Source: CBFFRJ01 sp963530515 (GTDB taxonomy: Bacteria; Pseudomonadota; Gammaproteobacteria; Enterobacterales; Enterobacteriaceae). From it: a DNA stretch of 64,000 nucleotides. The notes beneath the pieces were generated by a model. That model searched no databases, was not told the origin of the DNA, and was given only the letters and a program-made list of their open reading frames with translations. Both the position numbers and the translations under genes were made by a program. The stretch spans positions 26,517 to 90,516 of the forward strand of contig CAUSEC010000024.1 of NCBI GenBank assembly GCA_963530515.1, written 5' to 3'. Positions 27,001 to 35,316 of the stretch are shown piece by piece. The stretch's first letter is position 1. Every line of letters starts with the position of its first letter.

Positions 27001-27416
27001 ACAAGGCCTTTGTGACCGAGCGTCTGATTAACTGGTCGCTCTCCGACACCATCACCCGCGTGGTGATTCGTCTCGGCGTGGCCTACGGGTCCGATCTGGA
27101 TAAAGTGAAAGAGATCCTGCTCAAGGCGGCGATGGAGCACCCGAAGGTCATGCACGATCCGGAGCCGTCGGTCTTCTTCACCACCTTTGGCCCGAGCACG
27201 CTGGATCACGAATTGCGCCTGTACGTGCGTGAACTGCGCGATCGTAGCTACACCGTGGATGAGTTAAACCGCACCATTGACAGGTTGTGCCGTGAAAACG
27301 ACATCAACATTGCCTTTAACCAGCTCGAAGTGCATCTGCGCAATGAGAAAGGGGAAGAGCACCGGGAAGTGAAGCGTGAGATTAAAGGCGACGATCCGAC
27401 GCCTGCAATCGACTGA
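24060..27416 (+). CDS. mscK: Potassium-dependent mechanosensitive channel MscK
   Basis: This 1118-residue inner-membrane channel opens under membrane tension with high external potassium and protects against osmotic downshock. It has a signal peptide (cleavage near GQAVGA), a long periplasmic coiled-coil-rich region (about 35-475) and multiple membrane segments from about residue 500. The MscS-like pore and beta domain begin near residue 905 (SVGLGFGLQEIFGNFVSGLIILFERPVRIGDTV). Length and sequence match E. coli MscK/KefA. Two ATGs are adjacent at the start (24060, 24063). Confidence 0.96.
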   Translation: MMLHFTRSRRPHSALAAILFIVFALFTGQAVGATTGNELPSRSDVQSQLDGLNKQKDPTAVDKLVIEDLTATLETLDKIDRVKQETTLLKQKVTQAPDKLRQATDALSGLSDKDNDDETRKTLATLSLRQLESRLAQLLDDLQTSQNDLSNYNSQLVSLQTQPERVQNQMYAASQQLQQIRNRLNGTAAGEGTLRPTQQALLLAQQALLNAQIEQLRKSLEGNTVLQDTLQKQRDFVTANSNRLEHQLQLLQEAVNNKRLTLTEKTAQEAVTPDETARIQAVPLVKQELDVNHQLSQKLITATQNGNALVQQNIKVKNWLDRALQSERTIKEQISVLKGSLLLSRILYQQQQTLPSADELEDMTNRIADLRLEQFEVNQQRDALFQSDTFVAKLEEGHQSDVNDEVHDALLQVVDMRRELLDQLNKQLGNQLMMAINLQVNQQQLMSVSKSLQEILTQQIFWVNSNKPMDWDWIKSFPQALKDQISKMKITVNWEKAWPAVAIAFLTGLPLLLIAGLIRWRLSWLRSYQAKLALQVGQLRNDSQLHTPKAILIDLIRALPVCLIILAIGLILLTMQINISELLWAFSKKLAVFWLVFGLCWKVLERGGVAVNHFNMPEQLTSHWRRQIVRISLALLPLHFWSVVSELSPLHLMDDVLGQAVILLNLLVITGLVWPMFRESWRDKESHSMRLLTITVLAFVPVALMVLTATGYFYTTLRLSGRWIETVYLVIVWNLLYQTVLRGLSVAARRIAYRRALARRQNMVKEGAEGAEPQEEPTIALEQVNQQTLRITMLVMISLFAVLFWAIWSDLITVFAYLDSVVLWHYNGTEAGAAVMKSVTMGSILFALIASVIAWALIRNLPGLLEVLVLSRLNMRQGASYAITTILNYVIIGAGAMTVFGSLGVSWDKLQWLAAALSVGLGFGLQEIFGNFVSGLIILFERPVRIGDTVTIGTFSGSVSKIRIRATTITDFDRKEVIIPNKAFVTERLINWSLSDTITRVVIRLGVAYGSDLDKVKEILLKAAMEHPKVMHDPEPSVFFTTFGPSTLDHELRLYVRELRDRSYTVDELNRTIDRLCRENDINIAFNQLEVHLRNEKGEEHREVKREIKGDDPTPAID

Positions 27417-27428
27417 TTATCAAGCGAA

Positions 27429-27461
27429 CCCGCTCTCTCCACTATGAAGAGAGCGGGGTTT
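27429..27461 (+). terminator. Candidate mscK terminator
   Basis: A 9-bp stem (CCCGCTCTC/GAGAGCGGG) with an 11-base loop lies 12 bp after mscK and is followed by GTTT. It also covers the last codons of convergent rsmS. The short T-run makes it a moderate call. Confidence 0.55.
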
Positions 27462-27615
27462 GCGTAGATGAAAGCAGAGCCATTTTTTTCTCAAAATCCC
27501 GTCGAACGATCTCCAGCGCTTTGAGCACTGTCTGCGGTGCAACATCATGTTCTTCCAGTAGCATAATCAGATCGACGGCCAGTTTGACCTCGTCCGGGGC
27601 ATTTTCCAGTGACAT
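27442..27615 (-). CDS. rsmS: Pleiotropic regulatory protein RsmS (YbaM)
   Basis: This small gene encodes 57 residues beginning MSLENAPDEVKLAVDLIMLL and including EIVRRDFEKK, matching E. coli RsmS/YbaM, which is 53 residues. The C-terminal tail differs and is slightly longer. In Pectobacterium an RsmS protein modulates secondary metabolism, but the mechanism in enterics is unclear. It lies between mscK and priC as in E. coli and its 3' end sits inside the mscK terminator hairpin. Confidence 0.88.
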   Translation of the reverse strand: MSLENAPDEVKLAVDLIMLLEEHDVAPQTVLKALEIVRRDFEKKMALLSSTQTPLSS

Positions 27616-27627
27616 ATTCTTCCTCGT

Positions 27628-28155
27628 TTAACGTGTCATATTTGCCAGCACGCGCTCAATTTTATCCATGGCGTGACGGCAGCGGCGCAACCTTTCTTCA
27701 AAGGCGATAATCTCTTTATGGAGTTGCTGTTGCTCGGCAAGGGTTGCTACCTGCGTTACCCGCTCTTCGCGTTCACGCTTCATGTTAATCAGCCGCTGCT
27801 CAAACTCCTGATGCTGAAGCCGCTTACGTTGCCATTTATTGAGACCCGGTTTCGCCGTGTCCCAGGCACGCAGGGGCCAGACGGCGCTTTCCCGCATCAG
27901 GGCAGCGACCTGTGATGCCAATTGTTCTGCCAGCCAGGTCACCTGAGGGAGTTGTTGTGCCTCAACCGCATGACGCAGGGCGTGCAGATTTTCCCAGGCT
28001 TCATCGAGACAGGCGCGCATCAGGGTACTGCGCGTGCGAAAAAGCTGGCGGTCAAAACGAGGGCTAAGGGTGGCGTGCGTCGAGACGGGTGTAATGTCTC
28101 GCGTCAGCTCCGTCAGTTTTTGCTCCAGCGTCTGTAACAGCAGCGTGCTTTTCAC
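27628..28155 (-). CDS. priC: Primosomal replication protein PriC
   Basis: A 175-residue helical protein that helps restart stalled replication forks by recruiting DnaB through a route separate from PriA-PriB. It aligns with E. coli PriC (VSTHATLSPRFDRQLFRTRSTLMRACLDEA, QLPQVTWLAEQLA, RCRHAMDKIERVLANMTR). The start is a GTG at 28155, which gives the exact family length. It is 12 bp upstream of rsmS and divergent from ybaN. Confidence 0.93.
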   Translation of the reverse strand: MKSTLLLQTLEQKLTELTRDITPVSTHATLSPRFDRQLFRTRSTLMRACLDEAWENLHALRHAVEAQQLPQVTWLAEQLASQVAALMRESAVWPLRAWDTAKPGLNKWQRKRLQHQEFEQRLINMKREREERVTQVATLAEQQQLHKEIIAFEERLRRCRHAMDKIERVLANMTR

Positions 28156-28221
28156 TTCTTACCCCCTGAAAAAACGGCGACTATGCTACATTAGCCGCTC
28201 ATCCTGATAACGATTCGCATT

Positions 28222-28599
28222 ATGAAACGAACTATTTTAATCATCATTGGTTGGCTGGCGGTAGTGCTCGGGACGCTGGGTGTGGTTTTGCCGCTGCTGC
28301 CGACTACGCCGTTTATTCTTCTGGCGGCATGGTGTTTCGCGCGATCCTCCCCACGTTTTCATGACTGGTTGCTCTACCGCTCCTGGTTTGGCGGCTATTT
28401 ACGCCACTGGCAACAATACCGTGCGATGCCGCCGGGCGCAAAGCCACGGGCCATCGCCGTTATTCTGCTGACCTTCGCGGTGTCATTATGGCTGGTCAAC
28501 ATGATGTGGGTACGAATCCTGCTCCTGGTCATCCTCACCTGCCTGCTTATTTTCATGTGGCGGCTGCCGGTGATTGATGCAAAGCAACAAAAACCATAA
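28222..28599 (+). CDS. ybaN: DUF454 inner-membrane protein YbaN
   Basis: A 125-residue membrane protein with a first segment at residues 1-40 (LIIIGWLAVVLGTLGVVLPLLPTTPFILLAAWCFARSSP, the DUF454 hallmark) and two more near 72-110. Its function is unknown. It lies divergent from priC and upstream of apt, as in E. coli. Confidence 0.92.
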   Translation: MKRTILIIIGWLAVVLGTLGVVLPLLPTTPFILLAAWCFARSSPRFHDWLLYRSWFGGYLRHWQQYRAMPPGAKPRAIAVILLTFAVSLWLVNMMWVRILLLVILTCLLIFMWRLPVIDAKQQKP

Positions 28600-28748
28600 A
28601 CGGCAGTAATGGCTGTTGCAATTGTCGCGCTCAGCCAGTAAATTCTGGCGTTTTCGAGCACAGGTATGACTGGTTAAATGTTAACCGTCGGTTACAGTGA
28701 AATGTAACCTTTACCGTGAGTAATACCGTTTCTATCAGGCAAAAATCC

Positions 28749-29300
28749 ATGACAGCGACTGCGCAGCAGCTTGAATTTCTAAAAAACAGCATCAAAAGCA
28801 TTCAGGATTACCCGAAACCGGGCATTCTGTTCCGTGATGTCACCAGTTTGCTGGAAGACCCGAAAGCCTACGCTCTCAGCATTGAACTGCTGGTTGAGCG
28901 TTTCAAAGACGCCGGGATAACCAAAGTAGTAGGGACCGAAGCGCGTGGCTTCCTGTTTGGCGCACCGGTTGCGTTGGGTCTGGGCGTGGGTTTTGTCCCC
29001 GTGCGCAAGCCGCGTAAGCTGCCGCGTGAAACCATAGCCGAAAGCTATGAGCTGGAGTACGGCACCGATCAGTTAGAGATCCACATTGATGCGATCCAGG
29101 CTGGCGACAAAGTGCTGGTGGTGGACGATCTGCTGGCCACCGGCGGCACCATTGAAGCCACCGTAAAACTGATCCGTCGTCTGGGCGGTGAAGTGACCGA
29201 CGCAGCATTCATCATTAACTTGTTCGATCTGGGCGGTGAACAACGTCTGGAAAAACAAGGTATCACCAGCTATAGCCTGGTGCCTTTCCCGGGTCACTAA
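28749..29300 (+). CDS. apt: Adenine phosphoribosyltransferase
   Basis: This 183-residue cytoplasmic enzyme makes AMP from adenine and PRPP in purine salvage. The PRPP-binding motif is VLVVDDLLATGGTIEA and the adenine-binding region is near FRDVTSLL. The ATG at 28749 gives the exact E. coli length; the frame is open 11 codons further upstream. One oddity is KPRKLPRE in the flexible loop, where E. coli has KPGKLPRE. It lies 88 bp before dnaX. Confidence 0.95.
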   Translation: MTATAQQLEFLKNSIKSIQDYPKPGILFRDVTSLLEDPKAYALSIELLVERFKDAGITKVVGTEARGFLFGAPVALGLGVGFVPVRKPRKLPRETIAESYELEYGTDQLEIHIDAIQAGDKVLVVDDLLATGGTIEATVKLIRRLGGEVTDAAFIINLFDLGGEQRLEKQGITSYSLVPFPGH

Positions 29301-29310
29301 TCCCCCGTCC

Positions 29311-29339
29311 CACAACCTCGCCCAATGGGTGAGGTTGTG
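29311..29339. other. Strong hairpin between apt and dnaX
   Basis: CACAACCTC and GAGGTTGTG pair perfectly, and CCC/GGG in the loop region can extend the stem. No T-tract follows, so it may act as an mRNA stabiliser or a Rho-associated end for apt. Confidence 0.5.
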
Positions 29340-29388
29340 ATAGCATTCCCCCCAATAAATTCACCTTCCAGCGTTTCAGAGCCTGCCA

Positions 29389-31323
29389 ATGAGTTATCAG
29401 GTCTTAGCCCGTAAATGGCGACCCCAAACTTTCGCGAGCGTAGTCGGTCAGGAGCATGTGCTCACGGCACTGGCGAACGGCTTAACCTCCGGACGCATTC
29501 ACCATGCCTATCTTTTTTCGGGTACGCGCGGTGTCGGTAAAACCTCCATCGCCCGATTGTTGGCGAAAGGACTGAACTGCGAAACGGGGATCACTGCCAC
29601 CCCATGTGGCGTGTGTGACAGCTGTCGTGAAATCGAGCAGGGGCGTTTTGTCGATCTGATTGAAATCGATGCCGCGTCCCGTACCAAAGTCGAAGATACC
29701 CGCGACCTGCTGGATAACGTGCAGTACGCTCCGGCCCGTGGTCGTTTTAAAGTCTATCTGATTGACGAAGTGCACATGCTCTCGCGTCACAGCTTCAACG
29801 CGCTGTTAAAAACGCTGGAAGAGCCGCCTGCACACGTTAAATTCTTGCTGGCAACCACCGATCCGCAAAAGCTGCCGGTGACCATTCTTTCGCGCTGTTT
29901 GCAATTCCATCTGAAGGCGCTGGACGTCGATCAGATTCGCCAGCAGCTTGAGCACATTCTCAACGAAGAAAGCATCACGTATGAAACCCGTGCGCTTCAG
30001 CTGATCGCCCGTGCGGCGGATGGCAGCCTGCGTGACGCGCTTAGCCTGACCGATCAGGCCATCGCCAGCGGTGACGGCAACCTGACCGCGCAGGTGGTGA
30101 GCACCATGCTCGGCACCCTCAATGACGACCAGGCGCTGGCGCTGATTGAAGCCATAGTGGCGGCCGATGGCGAACGGGCAATGGCGCTGGTGAACGATGC
30201 CGCGTCCCGTGGCGTGGAGTGGGAAGCCTTGCTGGTGGAGATGCAAATGCTGATGCACCGCATCGCCATGGTTCAGCTAACGCCCGCCGCGCTGGGCAGC
30301 GACATGGCGGCTATTGAACAACGGATGCGTGAACTGGCGCGAATTATTCCGCCCACCGACGTACAACTTTATTACCAGACCCTGCTGATTGGCCGTAAAG
30401 AATTGCCGTATGCGCCGGACAGACGCATGGGGATGGAGATGACGCTCCTGCGTGCGCTGGCGTTTCACCCGCGTGAGCCGCTGACCGTACCGGATGCACC
30501 CCAACACGCTTTTGCGCCCGTTGCGCCCACTGCCGTCTTAACAGCGCCGCAGATTGCACCTCAGGCCGCGATGCCTGCACCGCAACCGCAGCATAATGCT
30601 GAGCTTCCAGAAGCCACAAACCAGGTGTTGGCTGCTCGTCGTCAACTGCAGCGCGCTCAGGGAGCGGACAAACCAAAAAAGAGTGAACCGGCAGCCGCGA
30701 CCCGCGTGCGGCCGGTGAATAACAGCGCCCTGGAAAGACTGGCGTCGATGAACGAGCGGGTGCAATCTCGCCCGGCAGGTGCGGCAAAAGCCGAGGCACC
30801 GGTCAAGAAAGAAGCTTATCGCTGGAAAGCGACGACCATTGTTGACGAGGTCAAAGAGGTTGTCGCCACACCGAAGGCGCTGAAAAAAGCGCTGGAGCAC
30901 GAGAAAACCCCTGAGCTGGCGAAAAAACTGGCGGAAGAGTCGCTTGAGCGTGACGCCTGGGCGGCGCAAGTGAGCCAGCTCAGTTTGCCAAAACTGGTTG
31001 AGCAGGTGGCGCTCAACGCCTGGAAAGAGCAGGATGAGAACCGTATTTCGCTGCACCTGCGCTCGACGCAGCGCCATCTGAATTCCCCGTCGGCACAGAA
31101 GACGCTGACGGAAGCCCTGAGCAGCTTACAGGGCGTGACAGTTGAATTGACTATCATTGAAGATGATAATCCGGCGGTACGTACGCCGCTGGAATGGCGA
31201 CAGGCCATCTATGAAGAAAAGCTCGCGCAGGCGCGCGAGGCGATTATCGCGGATAACAATATCCAGACGCTGCGCCGCTTTTTCGATGCGGATCTGGATG
31301 AAGAGAGTATTCGCCCCCTTTGA
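29389..31323 (+). CDS. dnaX: DNA polymerase III subunits tau and gamma
   Basis: Full translation gives the 644-residue tau subunit; a programmed frameshift gives gamma. Tau loads the beta clamp and holds the polymerase cores and DnaB at the fork. The AAA+ module (about 1-370) contains Walker A (GTRGVGKTS), the zinc-binding cysteines (CETGITATPCGVCDSC), Walker B (LIDEVHML), and the sensor region. The proline/alanine-rich linker follows, then the DnaB- and alpha-binding domains. The slippery site at 30675-30681 is intact. It heads the dnaX-ybaB-recR group. Confidence 0.98.
   Translation: MSYQVLARKWRPQTFASVVGQEHVLTALANGLTSGRIHHAYLFSGTRGVGKTSIARLLAKGLNCETGITATPCGVCDSCREIEQGRFVDLIEIDAASRTKVEDTRDLLDNVQYAPARGRFKVYLIDEVHMLSRHSFNALLKTLEEPPAHVKFLLATTDPQKLPVTILSRCLQFHLKALDVDQIRQQLEHILNEESITYETRALQLIARAADGSLRDALSLTDQAIASGDGNLTAQVVSTMLGTLNDDQALALIEAIVAADGERAMALVNDAASRGVEWEALLVEMQMLMHRIAMVQLTPAALGSDMAAIEQRMRELARIIPPTDVQLYYQTLLIGRKELPYAPDRRMGMEMTLLRALAFHPREPLTVPDAPQHAFAPVAPTAVLTAPQIAPQAAMPAPQPQHNAELPEATNQVLAARRQLQRAQGADKPKKSEPAAATRVRPVNNSALERLASMNERVQSRPAGAAKAEAPVKKEAYRWKATTIVDEVKEVVATPKALKKALEHEKTPELAKKLAEESLERDAWAAQVSQLSLPKLVEQVALNAWKEQDENRISLHLRSTQRHLNSPSAQKTLTEALSSLQGVTVELTIIEDDNPAVRTPLEWRQAIYEEKLAQAREAIIADNNIQTLRRFFDADLDEESIRPL
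30675..30715 (+). promoter_or_regulatory. dnaX programmed -1 frameshift signal
   Basis: The slippery heptamer A-AAA-AAG (30675-30681) sits in the correct phase. A slip back by one gives GAG then TGA (30684-30686), so gamma is 432 residues ending in Glu. A GC-rich stem (30688-30698 with 30708-30715, bulged at CAG) follows, and a GGGAG ribosome-binding-like element lies upstream, all as in E. coli. Confidence 0.92.
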
Positions 31324-31377
31324 TCGTGAGTCTGACTTACGGTTGTAATCCTTAAACGTGAAAGAAGAGAGAAGCCT

Positions 31378-31710
31378 ATGTTTGGTGGAAAAGGCGGTCT
31401 GGGTGGCCTGATGAAGCAGGCTCAGCAGATGCAAGAAAAAATGCAGCAGATGCAGGAAGAGATCGCGAAGATGGAAGTGACCGGTGAATCCGGTGCTGGC
31501 CTGGTAAAAGTGACCATCAACGGTGCGCACAACTGCCGTCGTGTTGAAATCGATCCGAGCCTGCTGGAAGACGACAAAGACATGCTCGAAGATCTGGTCG
31601 CTGCTGCATTCAACGATGCCGCGCGCCGCATTGACGAAACTCAGAAAGAGAAAATGGCCTCTGTTTCCTCCGGCATGCAGCTGCCGCCAGGCTTCAAGAT
31701 GCCGTTCTGA
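31378..31710 (+). CDS. ybaB: Nucleoid-associated protein YbaB/EbfC
   Basis: A 110-residue dimeric DNA-binding protein matching E. coli YbaB apart from one extra residue at the start (MFGGKGGLGGLMKQAQQMQEKMQQMQ). The long N-terminal helix is methionine/glutamine rich, and LPPGFKMPF ends the protein. It binds DNA with little sequence preference. It lies 54 bp after dnaX, and its TGA overlaps the recR ATG. Confidence 0.96.
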   Translation: MFGGKGGLGGLMKQAQQMQEKMQQMQEEIAKMEVTGESGAGLVKVTINGAHNCRRVEIDPSLLEDDKDMLEDLVAAAFNDAARRIDETQKEKMASVSSGMQLPPGFKMPF

Positions 31711-32315
31711 TGCAGACCAGTCCGCTGTTAACGCAGCTAATGGAAGCGCTACGCTGCCTGCCGGGCGTCGGCCCGAAGTCAGCGCAACGTATGGCGTTTA
31801 CGCTTTTGCAGCGCGATCGCAGCGGCGGAATGCGCCTGGCGCAGGCCCTGACCCGCGCCATGTCTGAAATTGGTCACTGTGCAGATTGCCGTACCTTCAC
31901 CGAGCAGGAGGTCTGCAATATCTGCAGCAACCCCCGTCGGCAGGAAAATGGCCAAATCTGCATCGTGGAGAGCCCGGCCGACATCTATGCCATTGAGCAG
32001 ACCGGGCAGTTTTCCGGTCGCTATTTTGTGCTGATGGGCCACCTGTCTCCGCTGGATGGGATAGGGCCAGACGATATTGGTCTGGACCGGCTTGAACAAC
32101 GTCTGGAAGCGGAAACGCTTTCCGAGGTGATTCTGGCGACCAATCCAACGGTAGAAGGTGAGGCGACGGCCAACTATATTGCCGAGCTTTGCGCGCAATA
32201 TGGCGTGGAAGCCAGCCGTATCGCGCACGGCGTGCCGGTCGGTGGCGAGCTGGAAATGGTAGACGGCACCACGCTGTCTCACTCTCTGGCAGGGCGCCAT
32301 AAGATTAAATTCTGA
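31710..32315 (+). CDS. recR: Recombination mediator RecR
   Basis: A 201-residue protein acting with RecF and RecO to load RecA on gapped DNA. The helix-hairpin-helix region (LPGVGPKSAQRMAF) is followed by a C4 zinc finger (CADCRTFTEQEVCNIC) and a Toprim domain (ICIVESPADIYAIEQTGQFSGRYFVLMGHLSPLDGIGPDD). The start overlaps the ybaB stop (TGATG), indicating coupled translation. Confidence 0.97.
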   Translation: MQTSPLLTQLMEALRCLPGVGPKSAQRMAFTLLQRDRSGGMRLAQALTRAMSEIGHCADCRTFTEQEVCNICSNPRRQENGQICIVESPADIYAIEQTGQFSGRYFVLMGHLSPLDGIGPDDIGLDRLEQRLEAETLSEVILATNPTVEGEATANYIAELCAQYGVEASRIAHGVPVGGELEMVDGTTLSHSLAGRHKIKF

Positions 32316-32344
32316 CCAAATGGAGGCTGCGCTGTCGGCCTCCG

Positions 32345-32373
32345 CTTGAAAAATCTCTCCTCTATCCCCATCT
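32345..32373 (+). promoter_or_regulatory. Sigma-32 heat-shock promoter of htpG
   Basis: CTTGAAA (32345-32351) and CCCCATCT (32366-32373) with a 14-bp spacer match the heat-shock sigma consensus (CTTGAAA, 11-16 bp, CCCCATnT) perfectly. It lies 80 bp before the htpG ATG. Confidence 0.9.
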
Positions 32374-32452
32374 CCCCTTCATCATTTCAATAGCCTAAGT
32401 CATTCGCAATGACGGCTAAATCCATTAAATGGCATTGTTGAGGTCGACCCAG

Positions 32453-34327
32453 ATGAAAGGACAAGAAACGCGCGGTTTCCAGTCAGAAGTTAAACAACTC
32501 CTGCACCTGATGATCCATTCCCTGTATTCCAATAAAGAAATCTTCCTGCGCGAGCTAATCTCCAACGCCTCAGATGCGGCGGATAAACTGCGTTTTCGCG
32601 CGCTGTCCAAACCGGATCTGTATGAAGGCGATGGCGATCTGCGCGTTCGCGTCTCCTTTAACAAAGAGAACCGCACGCTGACCATCGCCGATAACGGTAT
32701 CGGCATGAGCCGCGATGAAGTGATTGAAAACCTCGGCACCATCGCTAAATCTGGCACCAAATCTTTCCTCGAATCCATGGGTTCAGACCAGGCAAAAGAC
32801 AGCCAGCTGATTGGTCAGTTCGGTGTCGGTTTCTACTCGGCGTTTATCGTCGCAGACAAAGTGTCTGTACGCACCCGTGCTGCGGGCGAAAGTGCTGAAA
32901 ACGGCGTGTTCTGGGAATCCCAGGGCGAAGGTGAATACACCGTTGCCGACATCACTAAAGAAGACCGTGGGACTGAAATCACCCTGCACCTGCGTGAAGG
33001 CGAAGACGATTTCCTCGATGACTGGCGCGTGCGTTCGGTGATCGGCAAATATTCCGACCACATTGCCCTGCCGGTTGAAATTGAAAAACAGGAAGACGTC
33101 GACGGTGAGACCGTGGTGTCCTGGGAAAAAATCAACAAAGCGCAGGCGCTGTGGACGCGCAGCAAGTCTGAAATCAAAGACGAAGAGTACAACGAATTCT
33201 ACAAGCACATTGCCCACGACTTCACCGACCCGCTGGCCTGGAGCCATAACCGCGTGGAAGGGAAGCAGGAATACACCAGCCTGCTGTTCATACCGTCTCA
33301 GGCACCGTGGGACATGTGGAACCGTGACCACAAGCATGGGCTGAAACTCTATGTGCAGCGCGTGTTTATCATGGACGAAGCCGAGCAGTTCATGCCGAAC
33401 TACCTGCGTTTCGTGCGTGGTCTCATCGATTCCAACGATCTGCCGCTGAACGTGTCCCGCGAGATCCTGCAGGACAGCACCGTCACCCGCAACCTGCGCA
33501 ATGCGCTGACCAAGCGTGCGCTGCAGATGCTGGAAAAACTGGCAAAAGATGATGCGGAAAAATACCAGGGCTTCTGGCAACAGTTTGGTCTGGCGCTGAA
33601 AGAAGGCCCGGCGGAAGATAACGCAAACCAGCAGACGATTGCCAAACTGCTGCGTTTTGCCTCCACCCACAACGATTCTTCTGAACAAACTGTGTCGCTG
33701 GATGACTATATCTCGCGCATGAAAGAAGGCCAGGAGAAGATCTACTTCATCACGGCCGACAGCTACGCCGCAGCGAAAAGCAGCCCGCACCTGGAGCTGT
33801 TGCGCAAGAAAGGTATTGAGGTTCTGCTGCTCTCCGATCGTATCGATGAGTGGATGATGAGCTACCTGACTGAATTTGACGGCAAATCCTTCCAGTCCGT
33901 GTCGAAAGCGGATGAGTCACTGGATAAACTGGCCGACGAAGTGGATGAAAGCGTCAAAGAGGCGGAAAAAGCCCTTGAGCCGTTCGTTGAGCGCGTAAAA
34001 ACCCTGCTGGGTGAGCGTGTGAAAGAAGTCCGTCTGACCCACCGTCTGACTGACACCCCGGCGATCGTCACTACCGACAACGACGAAATGAGCACCCAGA
34101 TGGCGAAACTGTTTGCCGCTGCGGGCCAGAGCGTGCCGGAAGTGAAATACATCTTTGAACTGAACCCGGATCACCCGCTGGTGAAACGTACCGCAGACAC
34201 CACGGACGAAGCGAAGTTTAGTGAGTGGGTTGAACTGTTAATGGATCAGGCGCTGTTCGCGGAACGCGGCACCCTGGAAGATCCGAACCTGTTTATCCGT
34301 CGTATGAACCAACTGCTGCTGTCCTGA
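32453..34327 (+). CDS. htpG: Molecular chaperone HtpG (Hsp90)
   Basis: This 624-residue cytosolic ATP-dependent chaperone has the GHKL ATPase domain (LISNASDAADKLRF, DNGIGM, GTIAKSGTKSF, GQFGVGFYSAF), a middle domain (GLIDSNDLPLNVSREILQ) and a C-terminal dimerisation domain. The ATG at 32453 gives the E. coli length and follows GAGG; an in-frame ATG at 32429 would add eight residues. A perfect sigma-32 promoter lies upstream. Confidence 0.97.
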   Translation: MKGQETRGFQSEVKQLLHLMIHSLYSNKEIFLRELISNASDAADKLRFRALSKPDLYEGDGDLRVRVSFNKENRTLTIADNGIGMSRDEVIENLGTIAKSGTKSFLESMGSDQAKDSQLIGQFGVGFYSAFIVADKVSVRTRAAGESAENGVFWESQGEGEYTVADITKEDRGTEITLHLREGEDDFLDDWRVRSVIGKYSDHIALPVEIEKQEDVDGETVVSWEKINKAQALWTRSKSEIKDEEYNEFYKHIAHDFTDPLAWSHNRVEGKQEYTSLLFIPSQAPWDMWNRDHKHGLKLYVQRVFIMDEAEQFMPNYLRFVRGLIDSNDLPLNVSREILQDSTVTRNLRNALTKRALQMLEKLAKDDAEKYQGFWQQFGLALKEGPAEDNANQQTIAKLLRFASTHNDSSEQTVSLDDYISRMKEGQEKIYFITADSYAAAKSSPHLELLRKKGIEVLLLSDRIDEWMMSYLTEFDGKSFQSVSKADESLDKLADEVDESVKEAEKALEPFVERVKTLLGERVKEVRLTHRLTDTPAIVTTDNDEMSTQMAKLFAAAGQSVPEVKYIFELNPDHPLVKRTADTTDEAKFSEWVELLMDQALFAERGTLEDPNLFIRRMNQLLLS

Positions 34328-34338
34328 TCGCCATAATG

Positions 34339-34422
34339 TAAGGCCGGATGGCGCTAACGCTTATCCGGCCTACAACATCTCGTGATCGTAGGCCGGATAA
34401 GGTGCTTACACCGCTTTCCGGC
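34339..34422. repeat. Pair of REP elements (BIME-like)
   Basis: Two REP units lie between htpG and adk: 34339-34373 (GGCCGGATGGCG ... CTTATCCGGCCTAC) and 34388-34422 (GTAGGCCGGATAAGG ... TTTCCGGC). Each can form a stem-loop, and together they resemble the bacterial interspersed mosaic elements of enterobacteria. They follow htpG by about 12 bp and could stabilise its mRNA. Confidence 0.85.
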
Positions 34423-34558
34423 ATTTTCTCTCCTTATTTTTTGTTTTCCCACCGTTAACCGTTTCAGCTGCCTCACCTTCCTTGAGCCATAAGCATTCTG
34501 GTGGTATGGTTTAGCGCTTTTTTGAAAATTTGAATCGACTTTTGAGGGGATTTCCGCA

Positions 34559-35203
34559 ATGCGTATTATTCTGCTTGGCGCTCCGGGCGCGGGTAAAGGA
34601 ACTCAGGCACAGTTCATTATGGAGAAATACGGTATTCCGCAAATCTCCACGGGCGACATGCTCCGTGCTGCTGTGAAATCGGGCAGCGAGCTCGGCAAGC
34701 AAGCAAAAGACATCATGGACGCTGGTAAACTGGTAACTGACGAACTGGTTATCGCCCTGGTGAAAGAGCGTATTACCCAGGAAGATTGCCGTAACGGTTT
34801 CCTGCTCGACGGTTTCCCGCGCACCATTCCGCAGGCTGATGCCATGAAAGAAGCCGGTATCAACGTCGATTATGTTCTGGAATTCGATGTGCCGGACGAA
34901 CTGATCGTTGACCGTATCATTGGTCGTCGCGTACACGCCGCTTCCGGCCGTGTTTACCACATCAAATTCAATCCGCCGAAAGTTGAAGGCAAAGACGACG
35001 TGACCGGCGAAGAGCTGACCACCCGTAAAGACGACCAGGAAGAGACCGTGCGTAAGCGCCTGGTGGAATATCATCAGATGACCGCTCCGCTGATTGGTTA
35101 CTACTCGAAAGAAGCACAGGCGGGCAACACCCAGTACGCCAAAGTTGACGGGACGAAACCTGTCGCTGAAGTGCGCGCCGAGCTGGAAAAAATCCTCGGC
35201 TAA
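34559..35203 (+). CDS. adk: Adenylate kinase
   Basis: A 214-residue essential enzyme interconverting ATP, AMP and ADP. Motifs are the P-loop (GAPGAGKGTQ, about 7-16), AMP-binding STGDML and DGFPRT, and the LID domain with arginines (GRRVHAASGRVYH). The length equals E. coli Adk and the ATG follows GAGGGG. Confidence 0.98.
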   Translation: MRIILLGAPGAGKGTQAQFIMEKYGIPQISTGDMLRAAVKSGSELGKQAKDIMDAGKLVTDELVIALVKERITQEDCRNGFLLDGFPRTIPQADAMKEAGINVDYVLEFDVPDELIVDRIIGRRVHAASGRVYHIKFNPPKVEGKDDVTGEELTTRKDDQEETVRKRLVEYHQMTAPLIGYYSKEAQAGNTQYAKVDGTKPVAEVRAELEKILG

Positions 35204-35211
35204 GTCTTACC

Positions 35212-35235
35212 CATCCCCGACGCCCGTCGGGGATG
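35212..35235 (+). terminator. adk terminator
   Basis: A 10-bp perfect stem (CATCCCCGAC/GTCGGGGATG) with a four-base loop begins 9 bp after adk and is followed by ATTT. Confidence 0.75.
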
Positions 35236-35316
35236 ATTTAACAATCGCTGCAATTGGTTTCGTTTACGCGCTTTTCAGTTACAATCATTAACCAGTTCAA
35301 TGGTTAAGAGGCGCGA

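Noticed and set aside
32783..33790. Open frame of 335 codons antisense to htpG
   Set aside because: Shadow of the highly expressed htpG frame; histidine- and phenylalanine-rich composition is typical of antisense frames.
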